This document shows, one piece after another, positions 1-5,930 of a stretch of 6,086 nucleotides of DNA. Both the position numbers and the translations under genes were made by a program. The first letter of the stretch is position 1. Each line of letters begins with the position of its first letter. Source of the stretch: Pararhizobium sp. YC-54 (lineage in GTDB: Bacteria > Pseudomonadota > Alphaproteobacteria > Rhizobiales > Rhizobiaceae); assembly GCF_025847205.1 (NCBI RefSeq), contig NZ_JAOYTH010000039.1, positions 1-6,086 of the forward strand. The letters are read 5' to 3'. Under the pieces are notes generated by a model that saw only the letters and a list, made by a program, of their open reading frames with translations, was not told where the DNA came from and searched no databases.

Positions 1-2120
1 ACCTGGCGGCCGGCGAGACCATCACCCAGGTCTACACGGTGACGGTGACCGACAGTTCCGGCGCCACTTCCAGCCAGACGGTGACGGTGACCATCAACGG
101 CACCAATGACGCGCCGGTGCTGACGGTCGAGCAGTCCGGGTCCGTGACCGAGGATGCGGCCAGCCCGACGCTGAGCGACAGCGGCAGCCTGAGCTTCACC
201 GATGTCGACGTGACCGACACGCACCTCGTGACGAAGGCCTATAACGGCGATGCGGCATGGAGCGGCGGATCGCTCAGTGCGGGTCAGATCGCCGCGCTGA
301 CCGGCGGGTTCGCGGTCACCGGCACCGGCTGGACCTATGATGTCGCCAATGCGGCGACGCAGTTCCTGGCGGCGGGCGAGACCATCACCTTCTCCTATGA
401 CGTGACGGTCGACGACCACAATGGCGGGACGGACACCGAAACGGTGACGATCACCATCCACGGCACCAATGACGCGCCGGTGATCGAGAATACCGCCTTG
501 TGGGTGCCGAGCGATCCGGCCCAGCAGGGCTCCGGCGCAGGTTCTTATGCTCACGGCTATCCCATTGTCGTGGGCGTGCCAACGGATGTAGATGCGAATG
601 ACAATGTGGTCATGACTGCGAATAACGTGCCCGCGGGCATTTATTATTTCGACAGCGCAACCTCATCCTACGTTCAGTTGACTTCGGGCACGATCGTTTA
701 CGATCCGGCAAACGGCACCAACCTGCTGGAAAGCCTAGTTTATCGCCCGACTGCGACAATCAATGACACTTCGACCAACACCCTTTCATTCAACGTGTCG
801 GATGGGCATGTCGATGTCGTGCAGACTGTCACCATCCACGAAGTTGCACCGACCAGGGTTCCTGGTCCGACGGGACAAATCGGCGATGGTTCTCAACCTC
901 TGACATCAGGCAATGATGCGATGGTTTCGCTGGCGCTCGACGCAAATTTCACAGCGGCGATCATTGCTAACCCCTCCGCCGGAGAACTGACGCTCCGCAC
1001 AGACTTCCAGACCAACAGCAGCCGGCCACCGATTGATCCGGCTCTTGGTTACTCACCTGTTGCTTCAGGTAGCCAGAATGGGAACAATCTTGAGGCAGAA
1101 GTCAAAATCTACATCACCGTCAACGGTGTGCGCTTCGTTGCCCTGGCACAGAATAACGGCAACCCCAATGATTGGGTCTATGATCCTGCAACCAAACTGA
1201 TGACCGCGAAACTCGATTTTGACGCAATCGTCCGCGAGTCCGATCCGAGCGAATCGCTGGCCGAATACCTGACTGGCAATCCACCCGCGACAGGCCAAAG
1301 CTGGACCATCCAGTATGACGATACGGTAGGTGGCCCCAACCAGGCCCGATATGTCTCGGTCGGGACATCCGTCTTCGACGCTGGCGACCCCGGAATTGTC
1401 GTTACAGGCGGCACTCTACGTGACGCTATCTATGGAGGGTCGGGCAATGACGTCCTCAACGGCGTGGGTGGAGACGATATCATCGAAGGACGCGGCGGAA
1501 ACGATGCGATCAACGGTGGAGACGGCAATGACGCGCTGAGCGGTGGTGCCGGCAATGATGTCATCGACGGCGGCGCCGGCGTCGATCTGCTCGATCTGTC
1601 CGAAGCTTCGTCGGGCGTGACGTTTACATTGGTGCAGTCAGCGACCGATACCAGCGTCAACCTCTCCGCTGTTGGCTTGGGAACAGACATTTATCGCAAT
1701 ATCGAAGGGATCATCGGATCGGATCACGACGACATCCTGGGCGGTAGCGCGTTTGCCGATCAAATCTACGGCGGCGCGGGATCGGATAGGATGACTGGCG
1801 GCGGCGGCGGCGATACCTTCGTTATCGCCGACAACGAACTGGTGCCCACTATCGACGATGTCATCGCGGACTACAATGCGGCCCAGGGTGATGTCGTCGA
1901 CCTGACGGCGCTGCTCGGCGAGCTTCCAGATGGGACTGCTCTCGAGAACAACTACGTTCAGGTTGTCCAGAACGGAAATAACGCGGCTTTGCAGGTCGAT
2001 ACGGACGGAAACGGAGCCGGCTGGCAGACGGTGGCCGTACTGGAAAACTTCTCGGTGTCTGATGATGTCGTCAAAATCCTCTTCAACGAGAACGGCGCCA
2101 AGACCACGGGTGAGGTCTGA
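1..2120 (+). CDS. VCBS/RTX-repeat type I secreted protein (adhesin-like), 5' end outside window
   Basis: The frame is open from the left edge, so this is the C-terminal ~706 residues of a larger protein; the GTG at 39 is internal, not a start. Residue numbers here count from position 39. The order is: end of one VCBS repeat, a complete VCBS repeat (to about 148) with the hallmark GTNDAPV at both ends, an unassigned beta-rich region (about 150-460), six RTX nonapeptides of the GGxGxDxxx type (466-519, e.g. GGSGNDVLN, GGAGNDVID), a second looser RTX block (560-597, ending GGGGGDTFVI), and a C-terminal domain resembling the VCA0849-type type I secretion target (about 598-693, with DVIADYNAAQGDVVDL). 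In this family RTX repeats bind calcium outside the cell and the C-terminus is read by an ABC/MFP/TolC exporter. A role in adhesion or biofilm is inference, because the N-terminus is not visible. No exporter gene lies in the window. Confidence 0.9.
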   Translation, partial: LAAGETITQVYTVTVTDSSGATSSQTVTVTINGTNDAPVLTVEQSGSVTEDAASPTLSDSGSLSFTDVDVTDTHLVTKAYNGDAAWSGGSLSAGQIAALTGGFAVTGTGWTYDVANAATQFLAAGETITFSYDVTVDDHNGGTDTETVTITIHGTNDAPVIENTALWVPSDPAQQGSGAGSYAHGYPIVVGVPTDVDANDNVVMTANNVPAGIYYFDSATSSYVQLTSGTIVYDPANGTNLLESLVYRPTATINDTSTNTLSFNVSDGHVDVVQTVTIHEVAPTRVPGPTGQIGDGSQPLTSGNDAMVSLALDANFTAAIIANPSAGELTLRTDFQTNSSRPPIDPALGYSPVASGSQNGNNLEAEVKIYITVNGVRFVALAQNNGNPNDWVYDPATKLMTAKLDFDAIVRESDPSESLAEYLTGNPPATGQSWTIQYDDTVGGPNQARYVSVGTSVFDAGDPGIVVTGGTLRDAIYGGSGNDVLNGVGGDDIIEGRGGNDAINGGDGNDALSGGAGNDVIDGGAGVDLLDLSEASSGVTFTLVQSATDTSVNLSAVGLGTDIYRNIEGIIGSDHDDILGGSAFADQIYGGAGSDRMTGGGGGDTFVIADNELVPTIDDVIADYNAAQGDVVDLTALLGELPDGTALENNYVQVVQNGNNAALQVDTDGNGAGWQTVAVLENFSVSDDVVKILFNENGAKTTGEV
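3..482 (+). repeat. VCBS tandem repeat, 363-bp period (one partial, one full unit)
   Basis: Segments 3-119 and 366-482 align without gaps at an offset of exactly 363 bases (121 codons). Both begin ctggcggc-ggcgagaccatcacc and both end in an identical 21-base block at 99-119 and 462-482. The encoded peptides both begin LAAGETIT and end GTNDAPV. The left edge cuts the first unit, so the number of copies upstream is unknown. Confidence 0.9.
1434..1595 (+). repeat. RTX calcium-binding nonapeptide array (six units)
   Basis: Six in-frame 27-base units encode GGSGNDVLN, GVGGDDIIE, GRGGNDAIN, GGDGNDALS, GGAGNDVID and GGAGVDLLD. The G-x-G-x-D positions that bind calcium in a parallel beta-roll are kept in most units. 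The last unit degenerates (V replaces N before D), marking the end of the block. A looser second block follows at 1716-1829. Confidence 0.88.
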
Positions 2121-2201
2121 TCCACGTTGAGGTGCTTTACATTCTTCAAGTTCATGGCAAACATGCAAACGCACTGAAGTTCCGGAGGGGGGAACCTTTT
2201 G

Positions 2202-2567
2202 ATGATTAAATCTATCTTCGTCGCGGCTATTGTCGCCGCGACACCCGTAGTCAGTCAGGCCGCAGACCTCGTGGTTGATGCTCAACCAATCGCCCGGCAA
2301 TGCGCCGATTTGAACGACGCCTCTCTCACGGCAGGCCAGGATGTCGTCTTCCTCAAGAAGGAAGTGGTCGCGCGCATGGATCGCGCGATTGCGGTTGCTG
2401 AGGACCCGCACTGGATTTCATCGACGCGCCCGACCTTCGTATGGGCGTCGGAAACCAAGGTCGCCTGTGGAAAGGCATATGGCTATCTTCAATCCAATTG
2501 GCGTGACGAGGAATACATCGCCAAGTGCGACTGCTTTCACGCCAAAATGATTGGCTTCATGAACTGA
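2202..2567 (+). CDS. Small secreted four-cysteine protein, unknown function
   Basis: This is a 121-residue protein whose function I do not recognise. It starts with a Sec signal peptide: K3, a hydrophobic stretch IFVAAIVAATPVV, and a likely SQA/AD cleavage after residue 20. The mature part of about 100 residues has four cysteines (C34, C89, C109, C111), the last two in a CDCFH motif, which suggests disulfides or metal binding in the periplasm. Conserved-looking cores are the segment around ARMDRAIAVAEDPHW and the segment VACGKAYGYL. I chose ATG 2202 because a purine-rich GGAGGGGGG (2184-2192) sits 9 bases upstream; a TTG at 2199 would add one residue. It begins 81 bases after the RTX gene with no visible terminator between them, and the lipoprotein gene follows. 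It resembles hypothetical rhizobial secreted proteins I recall only loosely. Confidence 0.8.
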   Translation: MIKSIFVAAIVAATPVVSQAADLVVDAQPIARQCADLNDASLTAGQDVVFLKKEVVARMDRAIAVAEDPHWISSTRPTFVWASETKVACGKAYGYLQSNWRDEEYIAKCDCFHAKMIGFMN

Positions 2568-2633
2568 TTGAGGAGGTTTGCGGCTTCGCGGCGTCAGATG
2601 CAATCAATACCCAGTTCGACTTCGGGAGTGCCC

Positions 2634-3845
2634 ATGATCATCTCCTTGGCCCTTTGTGCCGCTGCGCCGAGAAAACGCGTGGCGACGAGATTGTTACTTG
2701 CCGTCCTAAGCATCATGACGTTTGCCGGGCTTGCGGGCTGTCAGGGAGCCACGCAGGATGTTCTTGACCTCGAGTCGCCGCAGGCCCGCGAAGCACGGCG
2801 GGCTGCTGCGCATCCGGCCGTGCCCCAGGAAACCCTAGGAAACGGCCCGACTCGGGTCGGTCTGATCACTGCGATTATGGCACCGGGCGGTCCAAGCAGG
2901 CGGGAGCGAGACATCCGAGATGGCGCAGCGCTGGCCGTACACGAACTGGCAAGTACAGATTTGTCGTTGCTGGTGGAAAACACAGATGGTTCGCAAGAGC
3001 AAATGCGTGACGCGGCTAAGCTGCTTGGCGAGCAAGGCGTAAAACTCGTCGCCGTTTCAGTCGCCAATGAGCCCGTCGGCCTCGTCCGGGATGCACTTGG
3101 TACGCATCATGTTCCCCTGCTCATATTGCGGGCCGATGCGTCAGGGAGTTCACCTGATACTTTTTACTTCACCTCCGACCGCGTCGACAGCGCGGTAGAA
3201 GGCGCCTCCTATGCCGTCGCTTCCGGACGAGCGCATCTCATCGTGCTAACCCCCTCAGATCTGACCGCGCGGGAGCGCCAACGACTGGATCGTGGCCTCT
3301 CAAGCTATAATATCAAGCCCGTTCTGGTCGAAACAAGTACGGCCACGTTCGCGGGCGAGGGTGCCTCTGCCGCCAAGATCAACGATATTGACGCGGTACT
3401 GTTGATCGGCGCGACTGATGGGGATGTAGGGGGGCTATCGCGCCTTCGCGCCAATGGGTATCTGAAGCCAAACGCAGCTGTCATCGGCAGTTCGAATTGG
3501 GCGTCGGCTGGCTATAAACGTCCAGAGCTTGCTGGAAGCAAGCTTTGCCTATTTGGCCCAGAGGGCGGATCGCGCATGACAAAGGCCTACCTGCAGCGCT
3601 ATGAGCGGACAGCCGGTGAGGATGCGGCCTACGGGTTTGACATAATCGCCTTGACGGCAGGGCTTGTGCGCGCCCACGGCCCAGACGGAATAACCGTAAA
3701 AAACATCAGATCGCCAAGTGGATTCCTTGGTGCTGCCGCCGCATTCCGCTTTGAAGCGGACGGCTCAGTCCGGCGGACGTGTTCAATTTACGACGTGCAG
3801 AGCGGCGGCCTGAAACTGATTGATCCAGCGCCGCGGTCGTTTTGA
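2634..3845 (+). CDS. Lipoprotein with periplasmic-binding (Leu/Ile/Val or LpoA-like) fold
   Basis: From ATG 2634 this is 403 residues. A hydrophobic stretch (LLLAVLSIMTFAG) leads to lipobox LAGC with the lipidated Cys at residue 36 (codon 2739-2741), so the product is membrane-anchored in the periplasm. The body reads as a type I periplasmic-binding fold: VGLITAIMAPGGP (about 75-87) at the first strand, DGAALAVHEL, a repeated Rossmann pattern such as LIVLTP and AVLLIGA, and the YGFDIIALTAGLV helix (about 333-346) seen in this superfamily. It ends in PAPRSF, which I take as a natural full-length end. Ligand or partner is unknown: it could bind a small molecule or act like LpoA on a cell-wall synthase. 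No permease or ATPase genes adjoin it, which weakens an ABC-transport role. The start is uncertain. GGGAG (2624-2628) five bases before ATG 2634 favours it; ATG 2598 and GTG 2679 are alternatives, the latter giving a more usual short signal peptide. Confidence 0.82.
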   Translation: MIISLALCAAAPRKRVATRLLLAVLSIMTFAGLAGCQGATQDVLDLESPQAREARRAAAHPAVPQETLGNGPTRVGLITAIMAPGGPSRRERDIRDGAALAVHELASTDLSLLVENTDGSQEQMRDAAKLLGEQGVKLVAVSVANEPVGLVRDALGTHHVPLLILRADASGSSPDTFYFTSDRVDSAVEGASYAVASGRAHLIVLTPSDLTARERQRLDRGLSSYNIKPVLVETSTATFAGEGASAAKINDIDAVLLIGATDGDVGGLSRLRANGYLKPNAAVIGSSNWASAGYKRPELAGSKLCLFGPEGGSRMTKAYLQRYERTAGEDAAYGFDIIALTAGLVRAHGPDGITVKNIRSPSGFLGAAAAFRFEADGSVRRTCSIYDVQSGGLKLIDPAPRSF

Positions 3846-3915
3846 GGCCCGCTCACCAAGGCTTTTTGTTGTAGTTCTGACGTGTCGCTCCACGGCTGGC
3901 TTGCTGTTGGACTGC

Positions 3916-4055
3916 AAGATTGAATCTTTCCCGGCTGCGTTGTCCAACATTTGCAAATACGCAAGGGGTGAGGCCTTCGAGGGTCTTCAAACGTCGGGCG
4001 AAATTGTAGGCGGCGACGAAGTCTGCGAGGTGCCGAGTTGGTCGGGACTGTCGAG
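3916..4055 (-). pseudogene. Decayed C-terminal remnant of IS481-like transposase (DDE integrase family)
   Basis: Read on the minus strand, pieces of an integrase C-terminus appear in order but in shifting frames. 4055-4035 gives LDSPDQL, 4032-3961 gives HLADFVAAYNFARRLK followed by TLEGLTP, 3958-3932 gives ICKCWTTQP, and 3930-3916 gives ERFNL. As I remember it, the intact family reads similarly: HLxDFxxAYNFxRRLKTLxGLTPxExICKxWTxxPERF. The breaks include two leftover bases at 4033-4034, a short deletion near 3959-3960 and one extra base at 3931. The catalytic DDE part is absent and no terminal inverted repeats were found, so this is a dead fragment. It accounts for the middle of the gene-poor stretch 3846-4275. 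The rest of that stretch holds a possible promoter near 4180-4208 and nothing else I can name. Confidence 0.7.
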
Positions 4056-4179
4056 CTGGACCACTTTACCAAGGCGAGCATCTTGGTCCTCGGGCTGGAG
4101 ACCCAATGCACCAATTATGCATAGCTTCCGAACTCTCGAAAACGGGCACGTACCTCACGCACACGGTCACATTTTCATC

Positions 4180-4208
4180 TTGTGCCTCTGCTACTTTAGG
4201 CTAAGAAT
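4180..4208 (+). promoter_or_regulatory. Possible sigma-70-type promoter for the small gene at 4276
   Basis: TTGTGC (4180-4185) and AAGAAT (4203-4208) are separated by 17 bases and lie about 70 bases before the start codon. Each hexamer matches consensus in only part of its bases. The call rests on spacing, position and the need for a promoter after the non-coding IS remnant. Confidence 0.28.
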
Positions 4209-4275
4209 GCAATGTGCGGGAGGTCGCGAGGAGGCGGCTTCTCACAAAAAAAAGATGTCAATCCTTGGGAGGAAA

Positions 4276-4476
4276 ATGATGCATATATCCGATATCGCAA
4301 TACCCCCAAAAGACCTCGATTTGCTCCAGACGGTTCTTGACGCTTGGTGTACTCAGCATCGCATTCTGCGCAAGGACGCGACTGCAGAAGCAAAGATTTT
4401 GATCAACGAGTATAAGCGCGGCAATCGCTCGCAGATCAAACTCATCGACGCACTCATCAACAGCACCACGCACTAG
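4276..4476 (+). CDS. Small conserved-looking helical protein, unknown function
   Basis: This is a 66-residue product (65 if started at the second ATG, 4279). The sequence IPPKDLDLLQTVLDAWC, then AEAKILINEYKRGN and IKLIDALIN, suggests two or three amphipathic helices with a charged surface, one cysteine and no membrane segment, so it is probably cytoplasmic. Small rhizobial hypothetical proteins of this general layout exist, but I cannot name a family. GGGAGG (4267-4272) lies 3 bases from the first ATG and 6 from the second, so 4279 is the better-spaced start. The frame is open far upstream (to 3820), but that part crosses the IS remnant and has no good start signal. The gene stands alone, with its own possible promoter and a strong terminator 26 bases after the stop, which argues that it is expressed. 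Confidence 0.68.
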   Translation: MMHISDIAIPPKDLDLLQTVLDAWCTQHRILRKDATAEAKILINEYKRGNRSQIKLIDALINSTTH

Positions 4477-4502
4477 CGGGATGAAGTCCCGGTAACGTCG
4501 AG

Positions 4503-4528
4503 AACCCGGCCTCACCGCCGGGTTTTTT
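4503..4528 (+). terminator. Rho-independent terminator after the small gene
   Basis: There is a perfect 8-bp GC-rich stem, aacccggc (4503-4510) pairing with gccgggtt (4517-4524), with a 6-base loop ctcacc and a run of six T at 4523-4528. The orientation suits the + strand. On the minus strand the stem is not followed by a T run, so it is unlikely to work for the Fic transcript. A weaker 5-bp hairpin (cggga/tcccg, 4477-4491) precedes it. Confidence 0.9.
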
Positions 4529-4677
4529 AATGCCAGAAGCTGCCGCCATACCGACCCCAACGCCAGAGATAGCGGAGCTTTCCGCGGGCGTCAGCGCGTC
4601 GTAACGCGGCTATCGCCGCCCCGCCCACCGTTCCATTCCCAGCGGCGGTTCACATCCTCGTTCAGGAGCGTGTAGCG

Positions 4678-5781
4678 CTAACGCAAGTTCAGGGTGTAGC
4701 GGGCGTGTCGGCGTTCTCCGGTTCGCGTAAGCGCACCCTTCACCACCAGGTCGAGAAGGTCGCGCGTCGTCGTCGCTCGCGAGGTTTGTGTGATCGCGAT
4801 GTAATTCTCAGCGCTCAAACCGCCCGTGAACCCTGCGGGTCCTTCCCTGAACATGCGGGCGATGGCTTTCTCCTGACGTTCATTGAATTGGCCGCGGAAC
4901 CGGTCGTAGAAATGTGCCTTGGAAATATAAAATGCGACACGCTTCAGGGTGGTTTGCTGCGCCTCAAGAACAGTCTCGGCGAAGTAAACGAGCCATTCGG
5001 TAACATCGAGCGTGCGTTGATTGCGTTCCAACTGGTCATAGTAGGCCTTGCGGCCATTTTCGACCGTGTGCGCAAGTGCAATGAGGCTTGGTCGCTCAAG
5101 ACTCTGAGCCAGCGATTTTTCCGCAAGCGCTCGGCCAATTCTTCCGTTGCCATCTTCAAACGGGTGAATGCTTTCGAAATAGAGATGGCCCAGACCGGCG
5201 CGCGTCACAGCGGGCAGGGGAGTAGCACCATTGGGGGCTGACCTGTTGAACCATTCGACGTAAGCCGCCATTTCTTCGGGCACTTGCCTGGACGGCGGAG
5301 CTTCGTAGTGAACGGTCGGTTTGTCGTGTCGTCCCGAAACAATCTGCATGGCGTCGTCATGGGTCCGGTACCCACCGATCGTTCCGATGTGGCGGTTTCC
5401 GCTCGTCAACATGCCATGCCAACGAAACATCGTTGTATGGTCGAGAGGAAGAGGCCAGGAATTATAGACATCGATCATCATTTCAGCGATGCCGCGCTCC
5501 TGCGGTTTGACCGGTCGACTGTCGGCATCGAGACCGAGTTGGCGACGCAAGGAGGACTGCACGCTCAGACGATCGAGCATTTCGCCCTCGATCTGTGACG
5601 TCTTCACCGCCTCGTCGCTTAGGAACTCAATACGCAGAAGATCGCGTTCTTCATCAGTGAAGTGACGAACCGCGCCGATCACTTCGCCGGAAGAAGAAAG
5701 AAATCGCTTTTCGTAGGGCGCAATTTGATCGGCGTCATAGGTAAACTGCGGCCAGCCTTTTTGTGCCCAATTCCAAATCAT
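4678..5781 (-). CDS. Fic family protein, self-inhibited class (DUF4172-Fic-winged helix)
   Basis: This is a 367-residue protein, full length for the DUF4172-Fic group. The N-terminus MIWNWAQKGWPQFTYD matches the usual DUF4172 start. Residues 61-66 (TSQIEG) fit the inhibitory motif [S/T]xxxE[G/N], which blocks ATP binding through the glutamate (E65) in class II Fic proteins. The flap region includes GGYR (136-139) and VHYEAPP (157-163). The catalytic motif HPFEDGNGR is at 206-214, with H206 and N212 intact and R217 following, so AMP transfer to a protein hydroxyl is expected. The target is unknown. Residues about 300-367 look like a winged helix-turn-helix, which may allow DNA binding or autoregulation. 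There is no separate antitoxin gene next to it, as expected with an internal inhibitory helix. Start ATG 5781 is supported by AAGGAGGT (5793-5800), 11 bases away, and by the conserved N-terminus. The start region lies inside a perfect inverted repeat. Confidence 0.94.
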   Translation of the reverse strand: MIWNWAQKGWPQFTYDADQIAPYEKRFLSSSGEVIGAVRHFTDEERDLLRIEFLSDEAVKTSQIEGEMLDRLSVQSSLRRQLGLDADSRPVKPQERGIAEMMIDVYNSWPLPLDHTTMFRWHGMLTSGNRHIGTIGGYRTHDDAMQIVSGRHDKPTVHYEAPPSRQVPEEMAAYVEWFNRSAPNGATPLPAVTRAGLGHLYFESIHPFEDGNGRIGRALAEKSLAQSLERPSLIALAHTVENGRKAYYDQLERNQRTLDVTEWLVYFAETVLEAQQTTLKRVAFYISKAHFYDRFRGQFNERQEKAIARMFREGPAGFTGGLSAENYIAITQTSRATTTRDLLDLVVKGALTRTGERRHARYTLNLR

Positions 5782-5814
5782 GAGTTATAGAGACCTCCTT
5801 CTATAACTCATGAT
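5777..5814. promoter_or_regulatory. Perfect 15-bp inverted repeat spanning the Fic start codon and Shine-Dalgarno
   Basis: The arms atcatgagttataga (5777-5791) and tctataactcatgat (5800-5814) are exact reverse complements, with an 8-base spacer gacctcct. On the minus strand the spacer reads aggaggtc, the core of the Shine-Dalgarno sequence, and the start-proximal arm contains the ATG (5781-5779). It could be a dimer operator for a repressor, possibly the Fic protein's own winged helix, or an mRNA hairpin limiting translation. The dyad is certain; its role is inferred. Confidence 0.75.
5793..5800 (-). promoter_or_regulatory. Shine-Dalgarno sequence of the Fic gene
   Basis: AAGGAGGT on the minus strand closely matches the 16S anti-SD and ends 11 bases before ATG 5781, slightly farther than ideal. 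Its core falls in the spacer of the 15-bp inverted repeat, so in a folded transcript it would sit in the loop. Confidence 0.75.
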
Positions 5815-5839
5815 ATAGTAGAAACGTGATCGATAGCAA
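5812..5839 (-). promoter_or_regulatory. Possible Fic promoter
   Basis: On the minus strand TTGCTA (5839-5834) and TATATC (5817-5812) are 16 bases apart, each with about four matches to consensus. The -10 element overlaps the distal edge of the 15-bp dyad and the -35 overlaps the second dyad. Transcription from here would begin near 5805, inside the first dyad, which would favour an operator over a full mRNA hairpin. Confidence 0.35.
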
Positions 5840-5855
5840 TCCTGCCTATCGATCA
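5827..5855. promoter_or_regulatory. Second inverted repeat upstream of Fic gene (10-bp arms)
   Basis: tgatcgatag (5827-5836) and ctatcgatca (5846-5855) are exact reverse complements separated by 9 bases (caatcctgc). The centre-to-centre half-site spacing of 19 bases is near two helical turns, suiting a dimeric regulator. It overlaps the possible -35 element. No T run follows on either strand, so it is not an intrinsic terminator. Confidence 0.5.
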
Positions 5856-5930
5856 ACGCGTTGAAGAGGCGCGTAAGGCAGCGGATATCTCAATGGGCGG
5901 GCAGCACCCGAATTACAAAAGCATACTGCC

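Noticed and set aside
39..41. GTG as the start of the RTX gene
   Set aside because: The frame continues to the window edge with matching VCBS sequence (LAAGETIT), so the true start is outside.
1638..2411. 257-codon minus-strand open frame
   Set aside because: It lies opposite the RTX gene and the secreted protein gene, crosses their junction, shows no domain or ribosome binding site, and is explained by GC-rich codons on the other strand.
3820..4275. Upstream extension of the small gene's open frame, giving 218 residues
   Set aside because: It overlaps the lipoprotein's end and the frameshifted IS remnant, reads as nonsense composition, and lacks a start signal. The SD at 4267-4272 supports a start at 4276 or 4279. 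ATG 4255 has no SD at a usable distance.
4477..4491. Short hairpin cggga/tcccg after the small gene
   Set aside because: A 5-bp stem with no T run; the stronger terminator follows immediately at 4503.
4527..4628. 33-residue minus-strand frame from GTG 4628, ending RYLWRWGRYGGSFWH
   Set aside because: The aromatic-rich tail is curious, but there is only a weak SD, the stop codon lies in the T run of the opposite-strand terminator, and no family is recognised. It could be a relic of a coding end and is not supportable as a gene.
4705..5241. 178-codon plus-strand open frame
   Set aside because: It is antisense to the well-supported Fic gene and its product has no recognisable features.
5856..5930. 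Possible terminator for the methylmalonyl-CoA mutase transcript
   Set aside because: Only 4-5 bp pairings (such as acgcg/cgcgt and cggg/cccg) are present, with no T run on the minus strand.
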